Below are positions 32,833-42,305 of a stretch of 49,230 bases of DNA, piece after piece. Position numbers and translations under genes: made by a program. Origin of the DNA: Streptomyces sp. CC53. Lineage in GTDB: Bacteria; Actinomycetota; Actinomycetes; Streptomycetales; Streptomycetaceae. Under the pieces are notes generated by a model that was given only the letters and a program-made list of their open reading frames with translations, had not been told where the DNA came from and did not search any database. The stretch is from positions 16,209 to 65,438 of the forward strand of contig NZ_MKXB01000157.1 of the NCBI RefSeq assembly GCF_001865245.1. The letters run 5' to 3'. The stretch's first letter is position 1. Each line of letters begins with the position of its first letter.

Positions 32833-33513
32833 TCAGCGCGGCTGGCCGTAGCCGTGGAGTCTCGCGGCGGCCTCGGACAGCTCGGCGGGGGTCAGCAGGG
32901 TCGGGGTGCGGCCGCCCGGGCCCGTGGCGGCGAGCCACACCCGGCACATCCACTCCAGCTGGGCCGTGCGGTCGTACGCCTGCTCCAGGGTCGCCCCGTA
33001 CGTGACCGCGCCGTGGTTGCGCAGCAGGCAGCCGGTGCGACCGCCGGCCAGGGCGGTCAGCATGCCGTCGGCGAGCTGCGGGGTGCCGTACAGGGCGTAC
33101 GGGGCGACGCGGACCGGGCCGCCCAGTGCGGCGGTCATGTAGTGGATGGGCGGCAGCTCGTCGACGAGGGTGGAGACGGCGGTGGCGTGGACGGCGTGGG
33201 TGTGCACCACCGCCCCGGCGCCGGTGGCGCGGTACAGGGCCAGGTGCAGCGGGAGCTCGCTGGTCGGTGCGAGGCTCCCGAGGACCCGGCGGCCGTCCAG
33301 GTCGACGGCCAGGGCGTCGGCCGGGGCCAGGCGGTCGTAGGGCACTCCGGTCGGGGTCACCAGGACCAGGTCGCCGACGCGTACGGAGACGTTGCCGGAG
33401 GTGCCGACGACCAGACCGTCCGCGACGGTCCTGCGTGCGGTGTCCACCAGGGCGTCCCAGGCGTTCCGCAGGGCGGGGTCCTCGTGCGGTGCTCCGTGCG
33501 CGCTGCTCGCCAT
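32833..33513 (-). CDS. Class II aldolase/adducin family protein (fuculose-phosphate aldolase-like)
   Basis: A 226-residue zinc-dependent class II aldolase: GLVVGTSGNVSVRVGDLVLVTPTGVPYDRL binds the phosphate, SELPLHLALYR carries the catalytic Glu, VVHTHAVHATAVS provides two metal His, and RNHGAVTYGATLEQAY the third. Relatives cleave L-fuculose-1-phosphate or ribulose-type sugars, or act in methylthioribose salvage; the exact substrate cannot be told. The ATG at 33513 is chosen over one 32 codons upstream that would extend into non-conserved sequence. Confidence 0.88.
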   Translation of the reverse strand: MASSAHGAPHEDPALRNAWDALVDTARRTVADGLVVGTSGNVSVRVGDLVLVTPTGVPYDRLAPADALAVDLDGRRVLGSLAPTSELPLHLALYRATGAGAVVHTHAVHATAVSTLVDELPPIHYMTAALGGPVRVAPYALYGTPQLADGMLTALAGGRTGCLLRNHGAVTYGATLEQAYDRTAQLEWMCRVWLAATGPGGRTPTLLTPAELSEAAARLHGYGQPR

Positions 33514-33707
33514 GAGCCGATCATGCCGTGCGGCGCGCAGCGGGGAAAAGGTGACGCACGTCTCGTTCCGGGCCTTCGCGGGGGGCGGGGTGTTCGACGG
33601 AGGAAGCACACAAGCCCGTCAGCACTGGGGAGTCCGGGACATTCGGGTGGACCGGTACGTAACCGGAACGCCGTTCCAAGGGTTGAGACACCGTGCAGCC
33701 CCTCCCA

Positions 33708-33740
33708 GTTCACCTTCCGTTCACCCAGGTTGCCTACGGT
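33708..33740 (+). promoter_or_regulatory. PhoP-binding PHO box and -10 element of the pit operon
   Basis: Two adjacent 11-base direct repeats, GTTCACCTTCC (33708-33718) and GTTCACCCAGG (33719-33729), match the Streptomyces PHO box unit (GTTCACC plus four bases). The -10-like TACGGT follows at 33735-33740. This architecture is that of PhoP-activated promoters, so phosphate-starvation control of the downstream transporter is expected. Confidence 0.82.
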
Positions 33741-33776
33741 CGGCGAGCTACTGACGCCAAACGATTGCCTGGGTAA

Positions 33777-35051
33777 ATGGAACACATCACGCTGCTGCTC
33801 GCGATTGTGATCGTGACAGCCCTCGTGTTCGATTTCACGAACGGTTTCCACGACACCGCGAACGCGATGGCCACCACCATCTCGACCGGTGCGATGCGGC
33901 CCAAGGCGGCCGTGGCCATGTCGGCCGTTCTCAACCTGGTGGGTGCGTTCCTGTCCGTGGAGGTCGCCAAGACGATCTCCAAGGGACTCGTCGACGAGAC
34001 AGGCATCCAGCCCGAGGTCATCCTCGCCGCGCTCGTGGGCGCGATCCTGTGGAACCTGCTGACCTGGCTGGTCGGTCTCCCCTCCAGCTCCTCGCACGCC
34101 CTCATGGGCGGTCTGATCGGTGCCACCGTCGCCTCGATCGGCATCAGCGGCGTCAACGGCGGCGTCGTCCTCACGAAGGTCCTCATCCCGGCCGTGGCCG
34201 CCCCGCTCGTCGCGGGCGTCGCCTCCCTGGTCGCCGCCAGGTCCACGTACAAGATCGGCGCGAACATCGACGCCGAGACGGGCCGCAAGGGCTACAAGGC
34301 CGGCCAGATCGCCTCCGCGGGCCTCGTGTCCCTCGCCCACGGCACCAACGACGCCCAGAAGACCATGGGCATCATCACGCTCGCCCTGGTCGCCGGCGGC
34401 GCCCTGGCGCCCGGCTCCAACCCCCCGATGTGGGTCATCATCTCGGCCGGTCTCGCCATCGCCCTCGGTACCTACCTGGGTGGCTGGCGCATCATCCGCA
34501 CCATGGGCAAGGGCCTCACCGACCTCCAGCCGCAGCAGGGCTTCGCCGCCCAGACCGGCGCGGCGACCGTGATCCTGGCCTCCTCCCACCTGGGCTTCTC
34601 CCTCTCCACCACGCACGTCTGCTCCGGCGCGGTGATGGGCGCCGGCCTCGGCCGCAAGGGCGGCGTGGTCCGCTGGTCCACCGCCACCCGCATGTTCGTC
34701 GCGTGGGGCCTGACCCTGCCGGCGGCCGGCCTGGTCGCCGCGCTCGCCGAGCTCGTCGCCCGCCAGGGCGACTGGGGCGTCGCCGTCGTGGCCGGCTTCC
34801 TCGTGGTCTCCAGCACCGGCATCTGGCTCTACTCCCGCCGGCAGGTCGTCGACCACACCAACGTCAATGACGTGGAGGGCACGGACCAGGCGTCCGCCGA
34901 AGAGCCCGCCGGTGTCGTCACCACCGCCATCGCGGCCGTCGCCCCGCCGCCCGCCGGCGCGCCGGCCGAGGACGGCGACGAGGCCCTCAAGACCACCATC
35001 CCGGCCCCGGCCCCGGCCAAGGCCGAAGCGGCCCCCACGGCCGCGCTGTAA
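33777..35051 (+). CDS. pit: Low-affinity inorganic phosphate transporter (PiT family)
   Basis: A 424-residue PiT permease with duplicated signature halves: FDFTNGFHDTANAMATTIST near the N-terminus and SLAHGTNDAQKTMGIITLAL in the second half, and about ten helices. The last 60 residues are an Ala/Pro-rich cytoplasmic tail. It imports metal-phosphate driven by the proton gradient. The ATG at 33777 follows a short leader 37 bases after the -10. The PHO box upstream indicates PhoP control, and a small membrane gene is co-transcribed. Confidence 0.94.
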   Translation: MEHITLLLAIVIVTALVFDFTNGFHDTANAMATTISTGAMRPKAAVAMSAVLNLVGAFLSVEVAKTISKGLVDETGIQPEVILAALVGAILWNLLTWLVGLPSSSSHALMGGLIGATVASIGISGVNGGVVLTKVLIPAVAAPLVAGVASLVAARSTYKIGANIDAETGRKGYKAGQIASAGLVSLAHGTNDAQKTMGIITLALVAGGALAPGSNPPMWVIISAGLAIALGTYLGGWRIIRTMGKGLTDLQPQQGFAAQTGAATVILASSHLGFSLSTTHVCSGAVMGAGLGRKGGVVRWSTATRMFVAWGLTLPAAGLVAALAELVARQGDWGVAVVAGFLVVSSTGIWLYSRRQVVDHTNVNDVEGTDQASAEEPAGVVTTAIAAVAPPPAGAPAEDGDEALKTTIPAPAPAKAEAAPTAAL

Positions 35052-35069
35052 GGAAAGATCGGCAACGGC

Positions 35070-35288
35070 ATGAAAATCGACTGGGTAGCCCTCGGCTCCG
35101 TCTTCGGCGTGGGGCTCGTCGCCACCGTCGCTCTCGTCGCGCTGTTCACCCTGGGCCTCGTCGGCCTCTCGAAGCAGCAGACCGCGACCCAGGGCGGCTC
35201 CGCCGCCCTGGCGCGCACCGGCGCGTACGCCTGCTTCGCGCTGTGCACGGCGGCCATCGCGTACGGCATCTATCTGATCGTGGCCTGA
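35070..35288 (+). CDS. Small membrane protein of the pit operon
   Basis: A 72-residue protein with two transmembrane helices (WVALGSVFGVGLVATVALVALFTLGL and YACFALCTAAIAYGIYLIV) joined by a short polar loop. It begins 18 bases behind pit. The pairing with pit is conserved in Streptomyces as I recall; a role as an accessory of the phosphate permease is inferred. Confidence 0.8.
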   Translation: MKIDWVALGSVFGVGLVATVALVALFTLGLVGLSKQQTATQGGSAALARTGAYACFALCTAAIAYGIYLIVA

Positions 35289-35306
35289 GCAGGCCCGTTC
35301 CTCTCG

Positions 35307-35350
35307 ACGGCCGGCCGGTCGCGCCCCCGCGGGCGCGGCCGGCCGGCCGT
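35307..35350 (+). terminator. Terminator of the pit operon
   Basis: A 20-pair stem with a single G-T pair (35307-35326 with 35331-35350), loop CCGC, followed by TTTCTG, 18 bases after the stop codon. Confidence 0.88.
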
Positions 35351-35399
35351 TTCTGTGGGGCTCCGCACACTGTCCCGCCGCAGGTCAAGAGTGAGTTGA

Positions 35400-35545
35400 C
35401 GGGCCTTCGCGGAGCGTGGTGGACTGCCCCAGCCATCTACGGCGGCAGCAGAGGAAGCCGGTGAGAATCCGGCGCGGTCCCGCCACTGTCACCGGCCCGC
35501 CCCTTCCGGACGCGGCCGGGAGCCAGGAACTCTCACCGCCGGTTC
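35400..35545 (+). ncRNA. Cobalamin (adenosylcobalamin) riboswitch
   Basis: The conserved core is plain: GAGGAAGCCGGTGAGAATCC (35451-35470), the B12 box GCCACTG (35482-35488), and GGGAGCCAGGAACTC (35518-35532). The arrangement and the cobalamin genes immediately downstream make this a cobalamin riboswitch that shuts the operon when B12 is abundant. The outer boundaries are approximate. Confidence 0.93.
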
Positions 35546-35586
35546 CGTCGAGCCAGGGCGCGGACCCTGAGTGAGGACATGCCGCC

Positions 35587-35658
35587 ATGACCGGCCCCGC
35601 CGCGCGCACACCCAGACCCGTCCCACCCGGCCGTCGGCGAGGCGCATCGGACGACTGA
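35587..35658 (+). CDS. Possible 23-residue leader ORF between riboswitch and cobD
   Basis: An ATG at 35587 preceded by GAGG opens 23 codons rich in Pro and Arg and stops four bases before the cobD ATG. cobD itself lacks a clear ribosome-binding site, so ribosomes ending here could reinitiate on cobD and let the riboswitch control both. Whether the peptide is made is unknown. Confidence 0.35.
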   Translation: MTGPAARTPRPVPPGRRRGASDD

Positions 35659-35662
35659 TCCC

Positions 35663-36619
35663 ATGCGCGCTGATCGAGTCTTCGCGTACGGGGCCGCCGC
35701 CGGGCTGCTCGCCGACCTGCTGCTCGGCGATCCGCGGCGGGGCCATCCCGTCGCCGCCTTCGGGCGGGCCGCCGGTGCCGTCGAGGGCGCGCTGTGGCGC
35801 GACCACCGCGGCTGGGGCGCGCTCCACACCGCGGTGTGCGCCGGTGGCGCCGCCGCCGGGGCCGCCCTCGCCGCCCGTGCCGTGCGGCGCAGCGGCCCCG
35901 CTTCCGCCGCGCTGACCGCCGCCACCGTGTGGGCGGTCGTCGGCGGCACGACCCTGGGGCGCGAGGCCCGCGCCGTCGCCGGCGCCCTCGCCGCCGGGGA
36001 CCTGGAGGTGGCGCGGGAGCGGCTGCCGCACCTGTGCGGCCGCGACCCGCAGCACCTGGACGGGCCCGGCATGGCCCGGGCCGTCGTGGAGTCCGTCGCC
36101 GAGAACACCTCCGACGCCGTGGTGGGCGCCCTCGTGTGGGGCGCGGTCGGCGGCGTGCCGGGGCTCGTCGCGTTCCGGGCCGTCAACACCCTGGACGCGA
36201 TGGTCGGCCACAGGTCGGCGCGCTACCGCCGGTTCGGCTGGGCATCGGCCCGGCTCGACGACCTGGCCGGGTGGCCCGGCGCACGGCTGACGGCGGCGCT
36301 CGCCACCGTCGCGGGCGGCGACCGGCGCGGAGCGGTCCGGGCCTGGCGCGAGGACGCGGGCCGCCACCCGAGCCCCAACGCGGGCCCCGTGGAGGCGGCG
36401 TTCGCCGGTGCCCTGGGCGTGCGACTCGGGGGCACCCTCTCGTACGGGGGGCGGGTCGAGCACCGGCCGGTCCTCAACGGGCAGGGGCGGGCCGTCGAGG
36501 TGGCGGACGTCGAACGGGCGGTGCGGCTGTCCCGCCGGGTGAGCGGGCTGGCACTCGTCGCCTGCGTCGCCGGACGGCTGGCGTTCGGCGGGTGGAAGCG
36601 GAAGCGGAGGGCTTCATGA
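35663..36619 (+). CDS. cobD: Adenosylcobinamide-phosphate synthase CobD/CbiB
   Basis: A 318-residue integral membrane enzyme that joins the aminopropanol (phosphate) arm to adenosylcobyric acid. Hallmarks are [21 protein letters not shown] at the N-terminus, [30 protein letters not shown] in the middle, and [21 protein letters not shown]. It is the first structural gene after the cobalamin riboswitch. Its stop overlaps the cobQ ATG by four bases. Confidence 0.93.
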   Translation: MRADRVFAYGAAAGLLADLLLGDPRRGHPVAAFGRAAGAVEGALWRDHRGWGALHTAVCAGGAAAGAALAARAVRRSGPASAALTAATVWAVVGGTTLGREARAVAGALAAGDLEVARERLPHLCGRDPQHLDGPGMARAVVESVAENTSDAVVGALVWGAVGGVPGLVAFRAVNTLDAMVGHRSARYRRFGWASARLDDLAGWPGARLTAALATVAGGDRRGAVRAWREDAGRHPSPNAGPVEAAFAGALGVRLGGTLSYGGRVEHRPVLNGQGRAVEVADVERAVRLSRRVSGLALVACVAGRLAFGGWKRKRRAS

Positions 36620-38124
36620 GGGGTGGGGGGCTGCTCGTCGCGGGGACGACCTCCGACGCGGGCAAGAGCGTCGTGACAGCCGGGATCTGCCGCTGGCTGG
36701 TCCGGCAGGGCGTGAAGGCCGCGCCGTTCAAGGGGCAGAACATGTCCCTCAACTCGTACGTGACCCGGGAGGGCGCCGAGATCGGCCGGGCCCAGGCCAT
36801 GCAGGCGCAGGCCGCCCGCGTGGAGCCCAGCGCGCTGATGAACCCGGTGCTGCTGAAGCCGGGCAGCGACCGGTCCAGCCAGGTCGTGCTGATGGGCAGG
36901 CCGGTCGGTGAGCTGAGCGCGCGCGGCTACCACGGGGGCCGTCAGCAGGCGCTGTTCGGCACGGTCGTGGAGTGCCTGGAGGAGCTGCGCGCCACGCACG
37001 ACGCCGTCGTCTGCGAGGGGGCGGGCAGTCCCGCCGAGATCAACCTGCGGCGCAACGACATCGTCAACATGGGCATCGCGCGGGCCGCCCGCCTCCCGGT
37101 GCTCGTGGTGGGCGACATCGACCGGGGCGGGGTGTTCGCGCAGTTCTTCGGCACGACGGCGCTGCTGGCCGCCGAGGACCAGGAGCTGGTGGCGGGCTAC
37201 CTCGTCAACAAGTTCCGAGGTGACGTGACGCTGCTGGAACCCGGCCTCGACATGCTGCACGACCTGACGGGCCGTCGCACCTTCGGGGTGCTGCCCTACG
37301 CGCACGGGCTCGGCATCGACGAGGAGGACGGCCTGCGGGTGTCCCTGCGGGGCGCCGTCCGGGAGTCGGTGGTGGCGCCGCCGGTCGGTGCGGACGTGCT
37401 GCGCGTCGCCGTGTGCGCCGTGCCGCTGATGTCCAACTTCACCGACGTGGACGCGCTCGCCGCGGAACCGGGCGTCATCGTGCGGTTCGTGGACCGGCCG
37501 GAGGAGCTGGCCGACGCGGACCTCGTGGTCGTTCCGGGCACCCGGGGCACGGTGAAGGCGCTCGGGTGGCTGCGGGAACGGGGCCTGGCCGAGGCGCTGC
37601 TGCGGCGCGCCGCCGAGGGGCGGCCGGTGCTCGGCGTCTGCGGCGGGTTCCAGCTGCTGGGCGAGCACATCCACGACGACGTCGAGTCCCGGGCCGGCGA
37701 GGTCCCGGGACTGGGGCTGCTGCCGGTACGGGTGCGGTTCGCGCCGGAGAAGACCCTCGCGCGGCCCGCGGGCGAAGCCCTGGGCGAGCCGGTGGAGGGG
37801 TACGAGATCCACCACGGTGTCGCGGACGTACGGGGCGGGGAGGCGTTCCTCGACGGGTGCCGGGTCGGTGCCGTGTGGGGGACGCACTGGCACGGGTCGC
37901 TGGAGAGCGACGGCTTCCGGCGGGCGTTCCTGCGGGAGGTCGCCGCGGCGGCCGGGCGGCGCTTCGTCCCGGCGCCCGACACGTCCTTCGCGGCCCTGAG
38001 GGAGGAGCAGCTGGACCGGCTCGGCGACCTGATCGAGCAGCACGCGGACACGGACGCGCTGTGGAAGCTCATCGAGTCCGGTCCGCCGGGCGGGCTGCCC
38101 TTCATCGCCCCGGGGGCGCCGTGA
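36616..38124 (+). CDS. cobQ: Cobyric acid synthase CobQ/CbiP
   Basis: A 502-residue ATP- and glutamine-dependent amidase that amidates side chains b, d, e and g of the corrin ring. The N-terminal P-loop-type domain begins [23 protein letters not shown] and has [14 protein letters not shown]. The class I glutamine amidotransferase domain has the catalytic Cys near residue 342 ([10 protein letters not shown]) and the His in YEIHHG. It is coupled to cobD by an ATGA overlap. A 175-base gap separates it from the chelatase gene. Confidence 0.95.
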   Translation: MRGGGLLVAGTTSDAGKSVVTAGICRWLVRQGVKAAPFKGQNMSLNSYVTREGAEIGRAQAMQAQAARVEPSALMNPVLLKPGSDRSSQVVLMGRPVGELSARGYHGGRQQALFGTVVECLEELRATHDAVVCEGAGSPAEINLRRNDIVNMGIARAARLPVLVVGDIDRGGVFAQFFGTTALLAAEDQELVAGYLVNKFRGDVTLLEPGLDMLHDLTGRRTFGVLPYAHGLGIDEEDGLRVSLRGAVRESVVAPPVGADVLRVAVCAVPLMSNFTDVDALAAEPGVIVRFVDRPEELADADLVVVPGTRGTVKALGWLRERGLAEALLRRAAEGRPVLGVCGGFQLLGEHIHDDVESRAGEVPGLGLLPVRVRFAPEKTLARPAGEALGEPVEGYEIHHGVADVRGGEAFLDGCRVGAVWGTHWHGSLESDGFRRAFLREVAAAAGRRFVPAPDTSFAALREEQLDRLGDLIEQHADTDALWKLIESGPPGGLPFIAPGAP

Positions 38125-38299
38125 ACGCCCCCGGGAAGGCCGGCCCCGCCCGCGGGCGGACCGCACCACGGCGGCGCCCCTGCCGGGCGCGGCGGCCGGA
38201 CCGCCCCCGCTGCCCCGGCGGGCACCGCGCAGCGCGCCCCCGGCACCACCGCACAGACACGTCCGATCGCAGCCGTTCCCTGGAAAGGGGTATCCGCTA

Positions 38300-40348
38300 A
38301 TGGCCTCGGTTCCCTACCCGTTCACCGCCGTCGTCGGCATGGACGACATGCGGCTGAGCCTGCTGCTCAACGCGGTCTCGCCGAGCATCGGAGGTGTGCT
38401 CGTCCGAGGTGAGAAAGGAACCGCCAAGTCGACGGTCGTGCGGGCGCTGACGGCGCTGCTGCCCACCCTGGACACCGTGGCGGGCTGCCGCTTCTCCTGC
38501 GCGCCCGACGGCCCGGACCCGGACTGCCCCGACGGGCCGCACGAGCCCGGGGCGGGCGTCTCCCGCCCGACGCGCCTGGTCGAGCTGCCCGTCGGGGCGT
38601 CCGAGGACCGGCTCGTCGGGGCACTGGACATCGAGCGGGCGCTGTCCGAGGGCGTGAAGGCGTTCGAGCCGGGGCTGCTCGCCCAGGCGCACCGGGGCAT
38701 CCTGTACGTCGACGAGGTCAACCTGCTGCACGACCACCTCGTGGACCTGCTGCTGGACGCCGCCGCCATGGGCGCCTCCCACGTCGAACGCGAGGGCGTC
38801 TCCGTGCGGCACGCCGCCCGCTTCCTGCTCGTCGGGACGATGAACCCCGAGGAGGGCGAGCTGCGGCCCCAGCTGCTGGACCGGTTCGGCCTGACCGTGG
38901 AGGTGGCCGCCTCGCGGGACCCGGAGCAGCGGGTCGAGGTGGTGCGGCGGCGGCTCGCCCACGACGACGACCCGGCCGGCTTCGCCGCGCGGTGGGCCGG
39001 CGAGGAGGCCGCCCTGCGGGAGCGGATCACGGCCGCGCGGGCGCTGCTGCCGCGGGTGGTGCTGGGCGACGGCGCGCTGCGGCAGATCGCCGCCACCTGT
39101 GCGGCGTTCGAGGTGGACGGCATGCGGGCCGACATCGTGATGGCCAGGACCGCGACGGCGCTCGCGGCCTGGGCGGGGCGTACGGACGTGACCGTCGAGG
39201 ACGTGCGGCAGGCGGCGCTGCTGGCGCTGCCGCACCGGCGGCGCCGCAACCCCTTCGACGCGCCCGGCCTGGACGAGACGAAGCTGGACGAGACGCTGGA
39301 GGAGTTCGGCGGCGGGGACGACGAGCCCGAGCCCGACCCGGACCCGGAGGGACCGGAAGGCGGCCCCGACGGCGGTGGTGGCGGGGTCCCGCCGCAGCCG
39401 CAGGGTCCCGACGACGGGCAGGACGGGCAGGGCGGGCAGCAGCAGCCGTCCGGGGCGCAGCCCGAGGACTCCCCCGCCCCCGGCGGGGGGCCCGCTCCCG
39501 CCCCGGCTCCCGAGCAGGCGCCCGCCAAGGCCGCCGAGCCGTTCCGCGCGAAGGTGCTCACCGTCCCCGGACTGGGTGACGGTGCCGCCGGGCGCCGCTC
39601 CCGGGCCCGCACCGAGCACGGCCGGACCACCGGGGCGCACCGCCCCCGGGGGGCGCTGACGAAGCTGCACCTGGCGGCGACCGTGCAGGCCGCCGCGCCG
39701 CACCAGCGGGCGCGCGGCCGGTCGGGCCCGGGGCTCGTGGTGCGCCGCGACGACCTGCGCCAGGCGGTGCGGGAGGGCCGCGAGGGGAACCTCGTGCTGT
39801 TCGTGGTGGACGCGTCCGGGTCGATGGCGGCCCGGCAGCGGATGAGCGCCGTGAAGGGCGCCGTCATGTCGCTGCTGCTGGACGCCTACCAGCGGCGGGA
39901 CAAGGTGGGGCTGGTGACGTTCCGCGGCCGCGGCGCCGAACTGGTGCTGCCTCCCACCTCGTCGGTGGACGCGGCGGCGGCGCGCCTGGAGCAACTCCCG
40001 ACCGGGGGGCGCACGCCCCTGTCGGAGGGGTTGTTGAAGGCGCACGAGGTGCTGCGGGTGGAGCGGCTGCGCGATCCGGCGCGGCGGCCCCTGCTGGTGG
40101 TCGTGACCGACGGACGGGCGACGGGCGGCGTCGAGCCGCTGCGGCTGGCCGCCCGTGCGGCGGGGCTGCACGCCGCCGAGGGCACCGCGTCGGTGGTGGT
40201 GGACTGCGAGACCGGGCCGGTGCGGCTGGGGCTCGCGGCCGAGCTGGCCGTGCAGTTGGGGGGCACCGCCGTGACGCTCGACGAGCTGCGCGCGGACGCC
40301 ATCGCCGGGCTCGTCAAGGACACTCGTACTTCAAGGAGGGCCGCATAG
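38300..40348 (+). CDS. Cobaltochelatase ChlI/ChlD-type fusion (CobST-like subunit)
   Basis: A 682-residue fused AAA+/VWA protein. Residues 1-340 are a ChlI-like AAA+ ATPase (Walker A GEKGTAKS at 37-44, Walker [12 protein letters not shown]). Then comes an acidic Pro/Gly/Gln-rich linker (about 340-415), and a C-terminal von Willebrand A domain with MIDAS DASGSM near residue 503. In actinomycetes such fusions serve as the small-subunit motor for cobalt insertion into hydrogenobyrinate diamide with CobN. cobN is not present here. The last codons hold the cobO ribosome-binding site. Confidence 0.9.
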   Translation: MASVPYPFTAVVGMDDMRLSLLLNAVSPSIGGVLVRGEKGTAKSTVVRALTALLPTLDTVAGCRFSCAPDGPDPDCPDGPHEPGAGVSRPTRLVELPVGASEDRLVGALDIERALSEGVKAFEPGLLAQAHRGILYVDEVNLLHDHLVDLLLDAAAMGASHVEREGVSVRHAARFLLVGTMNPEEGELRPQLLDRFGLTVEVAASRDPEQRVEVVRRRLAHDDDPAGFAARWAGEEAALRERITAARALLPRVVLGDGALRQIAATCAAFEVDGMRADIVMARTATALAAWAGRTDVTVEDVRQAALLALPHRRRRNPFDAPGLDETKLDETLEEFGGGDDEPEPDPDPEGPEGGPDGGGGGVPPQPQGPDDGQDGQGGQQQPSGAQPEDSPAPGGGPAPAPAPEQAPAKAAEPFRAKVLTVPGLGDGAAGRRSRARTEHGRTTGAHRPRGALTKLHLAATVQAAAPHQRARGRSGPGLVVRRDDLRQAVREGREGNLVLFVVDASGSMAARQRMSAVKGAVMSLLLDAYQRRDKVGLVTFRGRGAELVLPPTSSVDAAAARLEQLPTGGRTPLSEGLLKAHEVLRVERLRDPARRPLLVVVTDGRATGGVEPLRLAARAAGLHAAEGTASVVVDCETGPVRLGLAAELAVQLGGTAVTLDELRADAIAGLVKDTRTSRRAA

Positions 40349-40956
40349 TGCCGCAGGGACAGCCGCTCGTCGTGCCGAACGACGGGCTCACCACCCGCCA
40401 GCGCCGCAACCGCCCGCTGGTGATGGTGCACACGGGGGTCGGCAAGGGGAAGTCGACGGCCGCCTTCGGGATGGCGCTGCGCGCCTGGAACCAGGGCTGG
40501 CCGGTCGGGGTGTTCCAGTTCGTCAAGTCGGCGAAGTGGAAGGTCGGCGAGGAGAACGCCCTGAAGGCCCTCGGGGAGACCGGCAAGGGCGGGACCGTCG
40601 TCTGGAACAAGATGGGCGAGGGCTGGTCGTGGATCCAGCGCGACCCCAAGGACGGCGAGCCGTCGCACGAGGAGAAGGCGCGGGAGGGCTGGGAGCAGGT
40701 CAAGCGGGACCTGGCCGCCGAGACGTACCGGTTCTACGTGCTGGACGAGTTCGCGTACCTGCTGCACTGGGGCTGGGTGGACACGGCGGAGGTCGTCGAG
40801 GTGCTGCGGGACCGGCCGGGCCAGCAGCACGTGGTGATCACGGGCCGCAACGCGCCGCAGGAGCTGGTGGACTTCGCGGACCTCGTCACCGACATGTCGA
40901 AGGTGAAGCACCCGATGGACGCGGGTCAGAAGGGCCAGCGGGGCATCGAGTGGTAG
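40348..40956 (+). CDS. cobO: Cob(I)yrinic acid a,c-diamide adenosyltransferase CobO
   Basis: A 202-residue CobA/CobO/BtuR-type adenosyltransferase with P-loop GVGKGKSTAAFG, then FQFVKSAKWKVGEE and YVLDEFAYLL. It transfers the adenosyl group of ATP to the cobalt. The GTG at 40348 overlaps the chelatase stop by one base, and AAGGAGGG lies eight bases upstream. Confidence 0.95.
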   Translation: MPQGQPLVVPNDGLTTRQRRNRPLVMVHTGVGKGKSTAAFGMALRAWNQGWPVGVFQFVKSAKWKVGEENALKALGETGKGGTVVWNKMGEGWSWIQRDPKDGEPSHEEKAREGWEQVKRDLAAETYRFYVLDEFAYLLHWGWVDTAEVVEVLRDRPGQQHVVITGRNAPQELVDFADLVTDMSKVKHPMDAGQKGQRGIEW

Positions 40957-42305
40957 CCGTTCCCCGTCTCGTCATCGCCGCGCCCTCGTCGGGCGCGGGC
41001 AAGACCACGGTCGCGACCGGGCTGATGGCGGCGTTCGCCGGGCGCGGGCTCGCCGTGTCGCCGCACAAGGTCGGTCCCGACTACATCGACCCGGGCTACC
41101 ACGCGCTGGCGACCGGCCGCCCGGGGCGGAACCTGGACGCCTACATGTGCGGGACGGAGTTGGTGGCTCCGCTGTTCGCGCACGGCGCGGCGGGCTGCGA
41201 CCTGGCCGTCGTCGAGGGAGTGATGGGCCTGTACGACGGCGCCGCGGGCGAGGGGGAGCTCGCGTCGACGGCGCAGGTCGCGAAGGTGCTGAAGGCGCCC
41301 GTGGTGCTGGTGGTGGACGCCTCGTCGCAGTCCCGGTCGGTGGCGGCGCTGGTGCACGGGTTCGCCTCCTGGGACCCGCAGGTGCGGATCGGCGGTGTGA
41401 TCCTCAACAAGGTCGCCACGGACCGGCACGAGCGCCTGCTGCGGGAGGCGCTGGAGGAGTCCGGCGTGCCGGTGCTGGGTGTGCTGCGGCGGGCGCCCGC
41501 GGTGGCGACGCCGTCGCGGCACCTCGGGCTGGTCCCGGTGGCGGAGCGGCACACGGACGCGGTGGAGGCGGTGCGGGCGCAGGCGGCGCAGGTGCGGGCG
41601 GGCTGCGACCTGGAGGGGCTGCTGGCGCTGGCGCGCAGCGCGCCCGCGCTGGCCGTGGAGCCCTGGTCGGCCGGGGCCTGCGCGGGTGGGGCGGCGGGCG
41701 GGTCCCGGCCGGTGGTGGCCGTGGCCGGGGGCGCGGCGTTCACCTTCTCGTACGCGGAGCACGCCGAGCTGCTCGCCGCCGCGGGGGCGGAGGTGATGGC
41801 GTTCGACCCGCTGCGGGACGAGGCGCTGCCGCGGGGCACGCGGGGGCTGGTGATCGGCGGCGGGTTCCCCGAGGTGTACGCCCCCGAGCTGAGCGCGAAC
41901 GAGGCGCTGCGGGGCGCGGTCGCGGAGCTGGCGCGTTCCGGTGCGCCGGTCGCGGCCGAGTGCGCGGGGCTGCTGTACCTCGCGCGGTCGCTCGACGGGA
42001 AGCCGATGTGCGGGGTGCTGGACGCGGACGCGCGGATGTCGGAGCGGCTGACGCTCGGCTACCGCGACGCGGTGGCGCTGCACGACAGCCCGGTCGCGGC
42101 GGCCGGGACCCGGATGCGGGGCCACGAGTTCCACCGCACGGTGATCGAGCCGGGCGCGGGCCCGTCCCCGGCGTGGGGGATGCGGCTGCCCGAGCGGCGC
42201 GTGGAGGGGTTCGTACGGGGCGGGGTGCACGCCAGTTACCTGCACACGCACTGGGCGGCGGCCCCGGAGGCGGCACGGCGGTTCGTGGGGGCCTGCGGGC
42301 CGTGA
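40950..42305 (+). CDS. cobB: Cobyrinate/hydrogenobyrinate a,c-diamide synthase CobB/CbiA
   Basis: A 451-residue glutamine-dependent amidase for side chains a and c. The N-terminal APSSGAGKTTVATGLMAAF and KVGPDYIDPGYH, the middle GVILNKVATDRHERLL, and the C-terminal amidotransferase domain with the catalytic Cys near residue 338 (AAECAGLLYL) are typical. The GTG at 40950 overlaps the cobO end by seven bases; it is the last start before the conserved P-loop region. Confidence 0.94.
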   Translation: MVAVPRLVIAAPSSGAGKTTVATGLMAAFAGRGLAVSPHKVGPDYIDPGYHALATGRPGRNLDAYMCGTELVAPLFAHGAAGCDLAVVEGVMGLYDGAAGEGELASTAQVAKVLKAPVVLVVDASSQSRSVAALVHGFASWDPQVRIGGVILNKVATDRHERLLREALEESGVPVLGVLRRAPAVATPSRHLGLVPVAERHTDAVEAVRAQAAQVRAGCDLEGLLALARSAPALAVEPWSAGACAGGAAGGSRPVVAVAGGAAFTFSYAEHAELLAAAGAEVMAFDPLRDEALPRGTRGLVIGGGFPEVYAPELSANEALRGAVAELARSGAPVAAECAGLLYLARSLDGKPMCGVLDADARMSERLTLGYRDAVALHDSPVAAAGTRMRGHEFHRTVIEPGAGPSPAWGMRLPERRVEGFVRGGVHASYLHTHWAAAPEAARRFVGACGP

